Notes: generated from the sequence alone by a model not told the origin. DNA of 46,588 nt from Neisseria elongata subsp. elongata (GCF_900113545.1 NZ_FOPS01000012.1:1-46588); one strand, 5' to 3'; positions 33,411-42,874 are shown, numbered from the stretch's first letter. Translations and numbers: made by a program.

Positions 33411-34379
33411 TCAGACGGCCTCTTCCGCATTCATACCCTGCAACAATAATTTAAAAACGGATTCAGGTTCCGGCATTTGACCTACACCTCCGATATTGGC
33501 TGCTTTCGGCAACGATTGCACGCCGGTTTTTTCGGGGGCAGTGTCGGTATAAATACCGACCAAAGGCTTATCGAACGCATTGGCCAGATGCAGCAATCCG
33601 GTATCCACGCCGACCACACCGGCCGCATCCTGCAATAATTCTGCCGCCTGCATCAGATTCATTTTATCGCACACCCGAACATACGGCAGGCCGTCTGAAA
33701 GGCTCTCGGCACGGATTTTTTCCTTCTCACTGCCCCAAGGCAGGTATATCGTACCGCCGTCTCGTTCATGCATCAGCCGCATCAGCTCGCGCCAATATTG
33801 AGGCTGCCATAATTTGCTGTCGCGACTGGTGGCATGTAGGGCAACATAATACGGTTTTTCGGTTTTCAGACGGCCTTTCTCGGGAATTCGCGCACCGAAA
33901 ATCAATTTTTCCGGCAATTCGTAACCGAATGCTTGGGCAAACAGACTGCGGTTGCGCCAAACGGCATCTCGGCCCTTAGGAACAGAAAACATCCGGTTGT
34001 ACAAGCAGGCCGCCCAGCTTTCACGCGCACTGTATTTGTCCAGCCCCCACACCGGCGCACCGGCCATTTTTGCCGGCAGCGCACTTTTTATCAGGCTTTG
34101 GCTGTCCAACACCAAATCAAATTTTTCTTGCCGCAAATTGGCTTTCAGACGGCCTATTTCCTGCCAAGTTTCCCTTTTACCCAACTGTTTGCGCCATTGC
34201 CGCCAGCTTAGGGTATGGATTTTTTTCACAAAAGGATGCAGCCGTGCAATATCGGCAAACCCCGCTTCACACAACCAATGCAATTCGATATCGGGGCAGC
34301 AGAAGGATAAATCGTTTACCGCCGGCAAAGTGTGGATTAAATCGCCCATACTCGACAGGCGGACCAATAATACTTTCAT
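33411..34379 (-). CDS. waaC: LPS heptosyltransferase I
   Basis: GT9-family glycosyltransferase that adds the first heptose to Kdo of lipooligosaccharide at the inner face of the cytoplasmic membrane. The start at 34379 (MKVLLVRLSSMGDLIHTLPAV) matches the family N-terminus; the 20 codons upstream to 34439 run through a parS site. The protein is 322 residues. The C-terminal VVGVDTGLLHLANAFDKPLVGIYTDT is the donor-binding signature. Two DUS are read in frame (ESLSDGLPYV and KGRLKTEK). Possible translational coupling with the frameshifted gene downstream. Confidence 0.94.
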   Translation of the reverse strand: MKVLLVRLSSMGDLIHTLPAVNDLSFCCPDIELHWLCEAGFADIARLHPFVKKIHTLSWRQWRKQLGKRETWQEIGRLKANLRQEKFDLVLDSQSLIKSALPAKMAGAPVWGLDKYSARESWAACLYNRMFSVPKGRDAVWRNRSLFAQAFGYELPEKLIFGARIPEKGRLKTEKPYYVALHATSRDSKLWQPQYWRELMRLMHERDGGTIYLPWGSEKEKIRAESLSDGLPYVRVCDKMNLMQAAELLQDAAGVVGVDTGLLHLANAFDKPLVGIYTDTAPEKTGVQSLPKAANIGGVGQMPEPESVFKLLLQGMNAEEAV

Positions 34380-34416
34380 TGCGTTATCGCCAGATTCCTT
34401 TTGCACCGCATTGGCC

Positions 34417-34432
34417 TGTTTCACGTGAAACA
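34417..34432. promoter_or_regulatory. ParB-binding site parS (perfect)
   Basis: TGTTTCACGTGAAACA matches the parS consensus at all 16 positions. It lies between waaC and the nicotinamidase-like gene, 3.3 kb from the other parS and about 3.5 kb from the first DnaA box near lpxC. Confidence 0.93.
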
Positions 34433-34435
34433 GAA

Positions 34436-35074
34436 TCAAACTGATGATTTCAAATAATCTTTTATTTTTTCAGCATTCGGCAACACGATTGCTCCGGCTG
34501 CCTGCATTTCGTGCCAAGCTTGTTCAACCGTTTCTTCGGCAATGCCGCGGCAGGCCGCCGCATTCACGATAACCTGCCAATCTCCGCTGCGGCAAAGCTG
34601 CAATACCGTATATTTAACACAATAATCGGTGGCCAAACCACCTACCAGAACTGTCTCCGCACCCTTTGCCGTCAGCCATTCGATTAGGCCTGTACTCAAC
34701 CTTTCTTCGATATCGTGATAACACGCGCCGTAAGGGTGCAATTCAGGATCTACCCCCTTCCATACGCAATAATCATACCCATGATAATCAGGAAGGCCAT
34801 TTAATAAATCGAACCCTTCACTGCCGACAATCGCATGGGAAACCCACGTCAAATCAGCGTTTGCCAAACCTGTCGGTTTCAACATATCCACAGGGTTATC
34901 CACAAGCCAGCGGGCATTCGGGCTGTGTGCGTCTTTCGTCATTACACGCAAATCGGCCAACTCGGCCTGCGCGTTCAACTCCGCGGCAATAGTGTCCCCG
35001 CCGGCCACCGGCAATTCGGCCGGACAAAGCGGGGTAAAGGTTTTCTGTGCATCAACATCAATTGAAACAATCAT
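34436..35074 (-). CDS. Nicotinamidase/isochorismatase-family hydrolase
   Basis: Cytoplasmic cysteine hydrolase of 212 residues. The catalytic triad is visible as D8 (SIDVDAQKTF), K106 (VWKGVDPE) and C152 (GLATDYCVKYT). The metal-site pair D48 and H50 (TKDAHSP) marks the nicotinamidase (PncA) branch, so conversion of nicotinamide to nicotinate is likely. Two TTATCCACA-like boxes lie inside the gene at 34884-34892 and 34896-34904. It precedes waaC on the same strand with a parS between. Confidence 0.88.
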   Translation of the reverse strand: MIVSIDVDAQKTFTPLCPAELPVAGGDTIAAELNAQAELADLRVMTKDAHSPNARWLVDNPVDMLKPTGLANADLTWVSHAIVGSEGFDLLNGLPDYHGYDYCVWKGVDPELHPYGACYHDIEERLSTGLIEWLTAKGAETVLVGGLATDYCVKYTVLQLCRSGDWQVIVNAAACRGIAEETVEQAWHEMQAAGAIVLPNAEKIKDYLKSSV

Positions 35075-35165
35075 GGCGCTATTTTCCCATCGGCCGCAAA
35101 CAGAGCGGCATTATAACAAAAGCACCGCCGCACCGTGCTACAATCCGCACAACTTACCAACATAG

Positions 35166-35174
35166 TTATCCACA
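35166..35174 (+). promoter_or_regulatory. DnaA box directly before trmO
   Basis: Exact TTATCCACA touching the trmO ATG at 35175. It may influence trmO expression or simply belong to the DnaA-box-rich neighbourhood of the origin. Confidence 0.55.
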
Positions 35175-35855
35175 ATGCGGTATACCATAGAAACCATAGG
35201 CCGCGTACATTCGCCCTATACGCAGAAATTCGGCATCGCCCGCCAACCCGGGCTGGTGCCGTCGGCGGAAATCGTCATCGAATTGAAGCCCGAATTTACC
35301 GCCGATTCCGTACGCGGTTTGGAAGGTTTCGGCTACATCTGGCTGCATTTTATCTTTCACGGCGTACTCGGCAAAGGCTGGTCGCCCATGGTGCGGCCGC
35401 CGCGTTTGGGCGGAAAACGGAAAATGGGTGTGTTTGCCACCCGCAGCCCGCACCGTCCCAACCATCTCGGCTTGTCGTTGTTGAAACTGGAAGGCATAGA
35501 ATGCGGCAGCGGCGGCGTAAAAATCCGCTGCAGCGGCGCAGATTTGCTGGACGGTACGCCAGTTATCGACATTAAACCTTATATTCCATTTGTCGAAGCC
35601 CGCCCCGACGCGGCTGCCGGTTTTGCCACCGAATCCCCTCCGTTGCTGGATATTGTTTGGCAGACTGAGGCGGACGGCCTTTCAGACGGCCTGAAAACCC
35701 TGATTGAACAATCCGTCGCTCAAGACCCGCGCCCGGCCTATCAAGACATCGCCGAACGGATTTATGTGATGGAAATTGCCGGTTGGGAAGTAAAATTTAG
35801 GATTGAAGGGCAAACCGCCGCTATCATTCAAATCAAACCAATCGAAGCAATTTGA
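35175..35855 (+). CDS. trmO: tRNA (t6A37 N6)-methyltransferase TrmO
   Basis: SAM-dependent enzyme that adds a methyl group to t6A37 of tRNA-Thr. The 226-residue product has the YaeB/TsaA core: IGRVHSPYTQKFGIARQPGL, WLHFIFHG, GKRKMGVFATRSPHRPNHLGLS and the C-terminal GTPVIDIKPYIPFVEA. Length is normal. A DUS is read in frame (LSDGLK). It is on the plus strand among minus-strand genes, and converges with ubiG over a shared DUS terminator. Confidence 0.94.
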   Translation: MRYTIETIGRVHSPYTQKFGIARQPGLVPSAEIVIELKPEFTADSVRGLEGFGYIWLHFIFHGVLGKGWSPMVRPPRLGGKRKMGVFATRSPHRPNHLGLSLLKLEGIECGSGGVKIRCSGADLLDGTPVIDIKPYIPFVEARPDAAAGFATESPPLLDIVWQTEADGLSDGLKTLIEQSVAQDPRPAYQDIAERIYVMEIAGWEVKFRIEGQTAAIIQIKPIEAI

Positions 35856-35897
35856 ATTTGAGGCCGTCTGAAACGATATTTTCAGACGGCCTCAAAT
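35856..35897. terminator. Bidirectional DUS-pair terminator, trmO/ubiG
   Basis: ATTTGAGGCCGTCTGAAA and TTTCAGACGGCCTCAAAT form a perfect 18-bp stem between convergent genes. Confidence 0.8.
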
Positions 35898-35921
35898 CCA
35901 TTCGGAAGAAAAGATTTCAAA

Positions 35922-36641
35922 CTATGCCAACCGGCAGGCAACCATATAATTAACATCTACTTTATCGCTGAGCAAATAATGTTTCAGCAGCGGGTTGTAA
36001 GTCAAACCCTTGCTGTCGGCAATATCCAGCCCGGCTTGGCGGCACATGCGCGCCAATTCGGCGGGCGTGATGAACTTCTGCCAGTCGTGCGTACCTTTGG
36101 GCACCAGCTTCAAAATATATTCCGCCCCCAAAATGGCATGCAGATAAGATTTCGGGTTACGGTTGATGGTGGAAAAAAACACCATGCCGCCCGGTTTGGC
36201 CAAACGGGCGCAAGAACGGATGATGGCGGCAGGATCGGGCACATGCTCCATCATTTCCATGCAGGTAACGACGTCGTAAGCCTGAGGGGTTTCGGCCGCC
36301 AAATCTTCCACGCTGACGCAGCGGTAGGCAATATTGTCCAACTGCCTCATTTTTGCATGGTTTTCGGCGGTTTGCAGCGATTTTTCCGCCAAATCGATAC
36401 CCAAGACCTCCGCCGCGCCTCGGTCGGCCATGCTTTCGCTCAAGATGCCGCCGCCGCAGCCGACATCCAGCACTTTCTTGCCCGCCAAACCGGCAAAGCG
36501 GTCGATATAGTCCAAACGGATGGGGTTGATGTCGTGCAGCGGCTTGAATTCGCTCTCTTTATCCCACCATTTGTCGGCCAGGCGGCTGAATTTGTCGATT
36601 TCTTCGTTGTCCACATTCGGCTGTTGCTCGGTTTGATTCAT
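35922..36641 (-). CDS. ubiG: Ubiquinone biosynthesis O-methyltransferase UbiG
   Basis: SAM-dependent enzyme for both O-methyl steps of ubiquinone synthesis. The 239-residue protein has motif [14 protein letters not shown], the conserved N-terminal [29 protein letters not shown] and the C-terminal [23 protein letters not shown]. Length and motifs are normal. It supplies the quinone acceptor to which ETF (etfBA, 4 kb away) delivers electrons through ETF dehydrogenase, though the genes are not linked. DUS copies lie before and after it. Confidence 0.96.
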   Translation of the reverse strand: MNQTEQQPNVDNEEIDKFSRLADKWWDKESEFKPLHDINPIRLDYIDRFAGLAGKKVLDVGCGGGILSESMADRGAAEVLGIDLAEKSLQTAENHAKMRQLDNIAYRCVSVEDLAAETPQAYDVVTCMEMMEHVPDPAAIIRSCARLAKPGGMVFFSTINRNPKSYLHAILGAEYILKLVPKGTHDWQKFITPAELARMCRQAGLDIADSKGLTYNPLLKHYLLSDKVDVNYMVACRLA

Positions 36642-36736
36642 TGGATTCTCCGTTTTTCAGGTCGGCGGCATTGTACCCGAAACACCGCCTGCCGTATTTG
36701 TCTTTCAGACGGCCTGATGCCTGCCGCAGAAAACCA

Positions 36737-36769
36737 AAAGGCCGTCTGAAAACCTTTTTCAGACGGCCC
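36737..36769 (-). terminator. DUS-pair terminator of gapA
   Basis: AAAGGCCGTCTGAAAA...TTTTTCAGACGGCCC hairpin just after the gapA stop. Confidence 0.7.
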
Positions 36770-36789
36770 AAACAATCACTGACACCGGA

Positions 36790-37797
36790 TTAGGCGTTCA
36801 AACCCGCCCAATAAACCAATGTACGGATAAGCTGGCAGGCGTAAGACATTTCGTTGTCGTACCACGATACGGTCTTCACCAACTGATTATTTCCGCTGCC
36901 GATAACGCGGGTTTGCGTGGCATCAAACAGCGAACCGGCCTGCAAACCGATAACGTCGGAAGAAACAATCGGATCTTCCGTGTAGGCAAAGGCTTCGCTT
37001 TCGGCAGCCTTCATCGCAGCATTGATTTCCTCAACCGTTACTTCACGCGACAAGACCGAAACCAATTCGGTCAGCGAGCCGGTGGCGACGGGTACGCGCT
37101 GCGCCGAGCCGTCGAGTTTGCCTGCCAGCGCCGGAATCACCAGGCCGATGGCTTTGGCCGCACCGGTGGTATTTGGCACAATGTTCAAAGCGGCGGCGCG
37201 GGCGCGGCGGAAATCGTTTTTCCGATGCGGCGCGTCCAAAGTATTCTGGTCGCCGGTGTAGGCATGAACGGTGGTCATAAAGCCCTGAACCACGCCAAAT
37301 TCACGTTGCAATACGTTGGCCATCGGCGCCAGACAGTTGGTGGTGCAGGAAGCGGCGGAAACCACTTCTTCGCTGCCGTCCAAAATCTGATGGTTCACGC
37401 CGAAAACGACGGTTTTGACATCATTGCCGCCCGGGGCTGAAATCATTACCTTCTTCGCGCCCGCCCGAATATGGGCCTGCGCTTTTTCTTTTTTGGCAAA
37501 AAATCCGGTGCATTCCAAAACCACGTCTATGCCGAGTTCGCCCCACGGCAGTTCTTCGGGATTCGGATTGGAAAATACTTTGATTTCTTTGCCGTTTACC
37601 GCGATATTTCCGTTTTTCAATTCCGCTTTTCCGCCAAATCTGCCTTGTGTGCTGTCGTATTTGAACAGATGCAGCAGCATGTCTGCCGGTGTCAGGTCAT
37701 TGATTGCCGCTACTTCGATGCCCGGTGTTTCGCTGATAAGGCGCAAAGCCAGTCTGCCGATGCGTCCGAAACCGTTGATTGCCACTTTGATAGCCAT
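36790..37797 (-). CDS. gapA: Glyceraldehyde-3-phosphate dehydrogenase
   Basis: Glycolytic or gluconeogenic enzyme of 335 residues. The NAD-binding NGFGRIGR is at residues 8-15, the catalytic cysteine is C151 in [12 protein letters not shown], and the C-terminal [13 protein letters not shown] is typical. D33 in AINDLTP favours NAD over NADP. The gene is transcribed away from the candidate origin region upstream. No defect is visible. Confidence 0.96.
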   Translation of the reverse strand: MAIKVAINGFGRIGRLALRLISETPGIEVAAINDLTPADMLLHLFKYDSTQGRFGGKAELKNGNIAVNGKEIKVFSNPNPEELPWGELGIDVVLECTGFFAKKEKAQAHIRAGAKKVMISAPGGNDVKTVVFGVNHQILDGSEEVVSAASCTTNCLAPMANVLQREFGVVQGFMTTVHAYTGDQNTLDAPHRKNDFRRARAAALNIVPNTTGAAKAIGLVIPALAGKLDGSAQRVPVATGSLTELVSVLSREVTVEEINAAMKAAESEAFAYTEDPIVSSDVIGLQAGSLFDATQTRVIGSGNNQLVKTVSWYDNEMSYACQLIRTLVYWAGLNA

Positions 37798-38245
37798 GTC
37801 TCACTCCTTGTCTTCAATATTTTGATGTAAAGAAATATCGCCGGTCCGTTTTATCACATTCGGCACGGACTACCTAAGATTACCTGTTATTTTTTGCCGA
37901 TTTGTCGTAAAAAGATACTAAATAATATGAAAATATAAATTGATGATGCGGATGAATACTGAAATTTATTGTGGATAACAAAAATTATCTATTTATTTCA
38001 TAGCACTATATCAATTTCAAATAGGTGGATAACGCTAATTTTTCTTTTTTGAATACTGTGGGTATTTTTTCAGACGGCCTCCATATCTGTGGACAAAACC
38101 AGATTGTGGATATTTTTCGGCAGCGGTTGTCCACATCAGGCTAAGGCCGTCTGAAAGATTGGGAAAATTTATGGAATACCTGCTGCCGATATCGTATTTT
38201 TACCGTATGATGACGCGGCATGATTAGGATTGGAAAGGAAGCAAT
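37798..38245. other. Candidate left part of oriC: AT-rich DNA with DnaA boxes
   Basis: Gap of about 450 bases. It carries an exact DnaA box TGTGGATAA (37970-37978, reverse TTATCCACA) and four one-mismatch boxes: 38024-38032, 38088-38096, 38105-38113 and 38127-38135. The DNA around 37895-38050 is strongly AT-rich, like an unwinding element. Two DUS copies also lie here (about 38071 and 38143). The boxes may also regulate lpxC or gapA. Confidence 0.6.
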
Positions 38246-39166
38246 ATGCGGCAGAGAACTTTGGTAAAATCGGTCAGTGCGACGGGCGTCGGCCTGCATT
38301 CGGGCGAACGGGTGATATTGACCCTGCATCCGGCAAAAGAAAACGAAGGCATCATGTTCCGTCGCAGCGATTTATCGGGCGAACAAGGCGAAATCATCCG
38401 TTTGTCGCCCTATCTGATCAACGACACCCGCCTTTCGTCCACCATCGTAACCGAACAAGGCGTGCGGGTCGGCACCATCGAACACATCATGTCCGCCCTT
38501 GCGGCCTACGGCGTGGACAATGTCTTAATCGAGCTCAATGCGCCGGAAATTCCGATTATGGACGGCTCCAGCCTGCCTTTCCTCTACCTTCTGCAAGATG
38601 CCGGTATTGTCGATCAGAAGGCGCAAAAGCGTTTCTTGAAAATCATCAAACCGGTGGAAGTAAAGGCCGACGGCAAATGGGTGAAATTCACTCCGCACAA
38701 CGGCTTTAAAGTAACGCTGACCATCGAATTCGACCATCCCGTATTCAATTGCAGCCCGCCGACTTTCGAAATCGACTTTGCCGGCCAATCGTATGTGGAC
38801 GAAATCGCCCGTGCCCGCACTTTCGGTTTCATGCAGGAAGTGGAAATGATGCGGTCGCATAATTTGGGTTTGGGCGGCAATCTGTCCAACGCCATCGTTA
38901 TTGATGACAACGACGTGCTTAATCCCGAAGGCCTGCGCTATCCCGACGAATTCGTGCGCCATAAAATCCTTGATGCCATCGGCGATTTATATATCGTCGG
39001 CCACCCAATTATCGGCGCGTTTGAAGGTTACAAATCCGGTCATGCCATCAATAATGCCCTGTTGCGGGCAGTATTGGCCGACGAAACCGCCTATCAGTGG
39101 GTGGAATTTCCCGACGACAGCCTGATTCCGCCCTCATTCTTTCAAATTAACGGACAAGCAGCCTGA
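38246..39166 (+). CDS. lpxC: UDP-3-O-acyl-N-acetylglucosamine deacetylase
   Basis: Zinc enzyme that performs the committed step of lipid A synthesis. The 306-residue protein begins MRQRTLVKSVSATGVGLHSGERV. The zinc ligands lie in TIEHIMSALAAYG and in the HKILDAIGDLYIVG segment near the C-terminus. Length is normal. It lies between two AT-rich regions with DnaA boxes. With waaC it makes two lipooligosaccharide genes in the window. Confidence 0.97.
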   Translation: MRQRTLVKSVSATGVGLHSGERVILTLHPAKENEGIMFRRSDLSGEQGEIIRLSPYLINDTRLSSTIVTEQGVRVGTIEHIMSALAAYGVDNVLIELNAPEIPIMDGSSLPFLYLLQDAGIVDQKAQKRFLKIIKPVEVKADGKWVKFTPHNGFKVTLTIEFDHPVFNCSPPTFEIDFAGQSYVDEIARARTFGFMQEVEMMRSHNLGLGGNLSNAIVIDDNDVLNPEGLRYPDEFVRHKILDAIGDLYIVGHPIIGAFEGYKSGHAINNALLRAVLADETAYQWVEFPDDSLIPPSFFQINGQAA

Positions 39167-39529
39167 AAAGTGGGAAAAAATCGGGTTTATCCACAGAAAA
39201 CTGAGGCCGTCTGAAAACAGTCCACAATCATCCCTGCGTAAACAGAATGGTTGCCGACAGCTTTTCAGAAGGCCTAATCACTTGAAAAAGAAAACATAAA
39301 ACAGCTTATCCACAGATAATTTAACGGTTTAACAAAACAATCTGTTTATATAAAAGCATATTAAAGTACAAATAACGGCAAACAAAACAAAACCGTAAAA
39401 ATGGGACTTTGTTATAAAATTTCATAAAAACAGTATAAAAATCAAAGCGAACAACCAAAAATCATAGCAGGAACAGCAGCAATCGGGTAAAGTTACGCCA
39501 TTTTCCAACCGAATTTTGAAGGACACCTG
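39167..39529. other. Candidate right part of oriC: AT-rich DNA with two exact DnaA boxes
   Basis: Gap of 363 bases between lpxC and gnd. Exact TTATCCACA boxes lie at 39187-39195 and 39306-39314. The stretch 39280-39480 is very AT-rich. A DUS (about 39204) and a degenerate DUS (TTCAGAAGGCCT, near 39264) are also present. It may also carry the gnd promoter. Confidence 0.55.
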
Positions 39530-40978
39530 ATGAAAGGCGACATCGGCGTAATTGGTTTGGCCGTAATGGGACAAAACCTGATACTCAACATGAACGACAA
39601 AGGCTTCAAAGTAGTGGCCTACAACCGCACCGTTTCCAAAGTGGACGATTTTCTCAACGGCGCGGCAAAAAACACGAATATCATCGGTGCGTACAGCATT
39701 CCCGATTTGGTGGAAAAACTGGAAAAACCACGGAAAATTATGTTGATGGTTCGGGCTGGAACAGTAGTGGACGACTTTATCGCCCAATTGTTGCCACACC
39801 TTGAAGAAGGCGACATCATCATCGACGGCGGCAATGCGAATTTCCCCGATTCCACCCGCCGTACGCACGAACTGGCCGCCAAAGGCATACGCTTTATCGG
39901 TGCGGGCGTATCTGGTGGCGAAGAAGGCGCGCGCAACGGCCCGTCGATTATGCCCGGCGGCAGCGAAGAAGCCTGGCCGTTTGTCAAACCCATTTTGCAG
40001 GCCATTTCCGCCAAAACCCCGCAAGGCGAGCCCTGTTGCGACTGGGTCGGCCGCGACGGTGCGGGGCATTTCGTCAAAATGGTGCACAATGGTATCGAAT
40101 ACGGCGATATGCAGCTGATCTGCGAAGCCTATCAGTTTATGAAAGACGGCTTAGGCATGAGTGCCGACGAAATGCAGCAGACTTTTGCCGCATGGAATAA
40201 AACTGAGCTGAACAGTTATCTGATTGAAATTACTGCCGACATCCTTGCTTATAAAGATTCAGACGGCCTGCCTCTGGTAGACAAGATACTCGATACCGCC
40301 GGACAAAAAGGCACCGGCAAATGGACAGGCATCAACGCTTTGGATTTGGGCATTCCGCTGACTTTGATTTCCGAAGCCGTTTTCGCCCGCTGCGTTTCCG
40401 CCTTTAAGCAGCAGCGCGAAACTGCCGCCGCATTGTTCGGCCATACCGCCGAAACAGTGGCGGGAGACCGTACGGAATGGCTGGAAGCCCTCCGTCTGGC
40501 CTTGCTGGCATCCAAAATTATTTCTTACGCCCAAGGTTTTATGCTGATACGCGAGGCGGGCGAGGCCAACGGCTGGGAACTGAACTACGGCAACACCGCC
40601 TTGCTTTGGCGCGAAGGCTGCATCATCCGCAGTGCGTTCTTGGGCAATATCCGCGACGCTTATGAAGCCGATCCCGATTTGGTTTTCTTGGGCAGCGACC
40701 CTTATTTCAAAAATATCCTGCAAACCGCGCTGCCGTCTTGGCGCAAAGTGGCGGCCAAGGCCATCGAATGCGGCCTGCCCATGCCGTGCATGACTTCCGC
40801 GCTGACTTTTTTGGACGGCTACACCACAGCACGCCTGCCGGCCAATCTGTTGCAGGCGCAACGCGATTATTTCGGCGCGCACACTTACGAACGCACCGAC
40901 AAACCGCGCGGCGAATTTTTCCATACCAATTGGACGGGTACCGGCGGCGATACGGCTTCGACAACTTATGATGTTTGA
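39530..40978 (+). CDS. gnd: 6-phosphogluconate dehydrogenase, decarboxylating
   Basis: Pentose-phosphate pathway enzyme of 482 residues that converts 6-phosphogluconate to ribulose-5-phosphate, making NADPH. The N-terminal fold begins IGLAVMGQNLILNM, the NADP-binding NR of AYNRTVSKV follows, and the substrate-binding GAGVSGGEEGARNGPSIMPGG and catalytic HFVKMVHNGIEYGDMQ are present. A DUS is read in frame (YKDSDGLPLV). A shine-like AAGGA lies before the start. Confidence 0.97.
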   Translation: MKGDIGVIGLAVMGQNLILNMNDKGFKVVAYNRTVSKVDDFLNGAAKNTNIIGAYSIPDLVEKLEKPRKIMLMVRAGTVVDDFIAQLLPHLEEGDIIIDGGNANFPDSTRRTHELAAKGIRFIGAGVSGGEEGARNGPSIMPGGSEEAWPFVKPILQAISAKTPQGEPCCDWVGRDGAGHFVKMVHNGIEYGDMQLICEAYQFMKDGLGMSADEMQQTFAAWNKTELNSYLIEITADILAYKDSDGLPLVDKILDTAGQKGTGKWTGINALDLGIPLTLISEAVFARCVSAFKQQRETAAALFGHTAETVAGDRTEWLEALRLALLASKIISYAQGFMLIREAGEANGWELNYGNTALLWREGCIIRSAFLGNIRDAYEADPDLVFLGSDPYFKNILQTALPSWRKVAAKAIECGLPMPCMTSALTFLDGYTTARLPANLLQAQRDYFGAHTYERTDKPRGEFFHTNWTGTGGDTASTTYDV

Positions 40979-40992
40979 GGCCATCTGAAAAC

Positions 40993-42144
40993 ATGATTGC
41001 CGACGATAATCCGCGCCTGCCTTTTCTCAACCAAGTGCTTTCGGCCGTGCAAAAACTGCCTGATGCCGCCGTTTTGTCGCATTATTTTGCCGAATATACA
41101 CCTTTGCCCGATATGAGCCTGTTGCTGACACATCCCGATTGTGATGGGCCTTTGGTTGTATCCGCTGTTTCCGTGCAAGGTGGCGATGTCGTTTTCCAAC
41201 CGTTTCCCGCCGATGGCAAACCGCATTGGCGTTTGGATTGCGAAAGCGGTGAAATTTTTTACACCTGCGATTTGGATGAAGCGGTCGGTTTTGTGGAAGA
41301 TTGGCTGGATTTTTGTCAAAGCACCCGTTTAATCAGGCAAGATTTGCCGTTGCGGGTTGCCGCCGAAGATTTGCCCCCGCCGTCTGCCGTTCTGCCACAG
41401 CAGCTTGTTTGGTCGGAAGGAACTCCGCCCGATATGGCGGATTGGCCTGCAGGGGATAAAGCTGCCTTGGCTGCCGATTATGCGGCTGCAGACAGGGAGC
41501 GTATCGCCGAAGGCTTTCCTCGCGACAAGCGCGGCAATGCGGCCAAAGGAAGTACGGTTGTTTTGGCGTGGTATGGCCCGCCGGTTGGCTATATGCGCCG
41601 TCGTCCGGCTTTGGTGGTACGTGCGGCGGCAAAAAATACGCTGGTTTTCGCGGCGGAAAAACTGATTGTGGAAAACCAGACTCATTGTTGGGCTGACGAA
41701 CGATGGCGTTGGCACAGCGGTGAAGAATGGCCGTCTGAAAGTGTCCGCAACGGTACGGCAGGCGACGAGGAACGTGCCGCCCAAGCATCTGCCGCGTTGG
41801 CAGAAGGCCGTTTTGATGACGCGTTGGCTTTATACGGTATCGGTTGGGACAAATATTTGGCGCAAGTGCTGAACGGTTTGCCGCTGAATATGAGCGATGC
41901 TGTACACTGCGACGATTGGCGGGAAGAGTTGGTCCGGCTGATGGCCAATCTCGCTCCGTGGCGTTTGGCCAAAGCCGTATTGCAGGGAAAACGCCGCCCG
42001 CGCCTGCTGCTGTTTTCCGGCCAGCAACGTCAGAGTAAGGTTTGCGTGTTGTTGGAACGCGGCGGAGAAGGTTTGCGCTTGGTTGTGGATTACAGCGGCT
42101 CGAACGAACGTTTGCCGCAAAGCCGCTTTTTGCGGGAAATATGA
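40993..42144 (+). CDS. Protein of unknown function (383 residues)
   Basis: I prefer the ATG at 40993 (MIADDNPRLPFLNQVL) to an upstream TTG inside a degenerate DUS. The protein has no signal peptide and no transmembrane segment, so it is probably cytoplasmic. It is acidic and Trp-rich in the middle, with charged stretches and LAWYGPPVGYMRRRPALVVRAA as one compact segment. It starts 14 bases after gnd, so co-transcription with gnd is possible. I do not recognise the family and assign no function. Confidence 0.8.
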   Translation: MIADDNPRLPFLNQVLSAVQKLPDAAVLSHYFAEYTPLPDMSLLLTHPDCDGPLVVSAVSVQGGDVVFQPFPADGKPHWRLDCESGEIFYTCDLDEAVGFVEDWLDFCQSTRLIRQDLPLRVAAEDLPPPSAVLPQQLVWSEGTPPDMADWPAGDKAALAADYAAADRERIAEGFPRDKRGNAAKGSTVVLAWYGPPVGYMRRRPALVVRAAAKNTLVFAAEKLIVENQTHCWADERWRWHSGEEWPSESVRNGTAGDEERAAQASAALAEGRFDDALALYGIGWDKYLAQVLNGLPLNMSDAVHCDDWREELVRLMANLAPWRLAKAVLQGKRRPRLLLFSGQQRQSKVCVLLERGGEGLRLVVDYSGSNERLPQSRFLREI

Positions 42145-42540
42145 GGCGTAGCGGACTTTAGTACATTTTGGAAAATCTTTGATGCTACCTACCTGCCCAA
42201 ACTGCCCGTAGCATTTATTTTGTAAATCATGTTTTGATACATGATATCTTTACCTGTTTTAGTATCCAACGTATGTAAGAAATTCTGGCATTATGTCCAT
42301 TCACGCTATACGGACATTCTTTAATACTTATTCAAAATTTAATCTACCTATACATTTTTTAATCTGAGAAATATTTACAGGTGCATAAATCTTTGTTAAA
42401 ACCTTGCCGTCATATTGTGCATTTTTCGGGCAGTCAGAAATTTTACCAGTTCCATTAAGGTTGTCTGTCTGAATGTCCAATGACCGGGACTTGCCGTTAA
42501 AGCGGTAAGGGAATGTGTACTCATTCATAGGAGGAATCTT
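42145..42540. other. AT-rich intergenic stretch, no gene called
   Basis: About 400 bases, lower in GC than its neighbours. A 65-codon minus-strand frame (42328-42525) lacks a ribosome-binding site and is not called. No convincing promoter or RNA structure seen. Confidence 0.55.
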
Positions 42541-42714
42541 ATGTATTTCGAAATTTATAAAGATGCAAAAGGTGAATACCGTTGGCGTTTGAAAGCGGCC
42601 AACCATCAGATTGTCGCGCAAAGCAGCGAAGGCTATACCACCAAACAAAACTGCCAGCACGCTGTCGATTTGGTTAAAAGCACCAATGCCGACACTCCTG
42701 TAAAAGAGGTATAA
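42541..42714 (+). CDS. DUF1508 (YegP-like) small protein
   Basis: A 57-residue protein with a single DUF1508 domain: MYFEIYKDAKGEYRWRLKAA, then NHQIVAQSSEGYTTKQNC and HAVDLVKS. An excellent ribosome-binding site AGGAGG lies seven bases before the ATG, which decides the start. The family is found as single or double copies in bacteria, and its role is not established. An intrinsic terminator follows. It is a good example of a gene that simple length filters miss. Confidence 0.9.
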   Translation: MYFEIYKDAKGEYRWRLKAANHQIVAQSSEGYTTKQNCQHAVDLVKSTNADTPVKEV

Positions 42715-42737
42715 AAACCGCTTTTTTCCTTTTTTCG

Positions 42738-42760
42738 GCCCGCGCCAGACGCGGGCTTTT
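42738..42760 (+). terminator. Intrinsic terminator of the DUF1508 gene
   Basis: GCCCGCG (42738-42744) pairs with CGCGGGC (42750-42756), followed by TTTT. Not DUS-based. Confidence 0.85.
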
Positions 42761-42802
42761 GTCAGTTTCCAACTAAGGCAATATGGAAACAAAACATGAA
42801 TC

Positions 42803-42847
42803 AGGCCGTCTGAAGACTCCGATGATATGGTTTTCAGACGGCCTTTT
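42803..42847. terminator. DUS-pair hairpin between the DUF1508 gene and the secreted-protein gene
   Basis: AGGCCGTCTGAA...TTCAGACGGCCTTTTT lies after the minus-strand gene at 42875-43324 and can end both convergent genes. Confidence 0.7.
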
Positions 42848-42874
42848 TGGCTTCATGCTTTAATGATTATCTGC

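Noticed and set aside
34896-34904. DnaA box inside the nicotinamidase-like gene as part of the origin
   Set aside because: It is within coding sequence and 3 kb from the main cluster; kept only as a note.
39155-39166. Kingella-type uptake sequence at the lpxC end (AAGCAGCCTGAA)
   Set aside because: It is explained by the conserved last codons of lpxC and differs by one base from both Kingella dialects.
42328-42525. Minus-strand small gene (about 65 codons)
   Set aside because: No ribosome-binding site before its ATG, and the longer frame is antisense to the well-supported DUF1508 gene.
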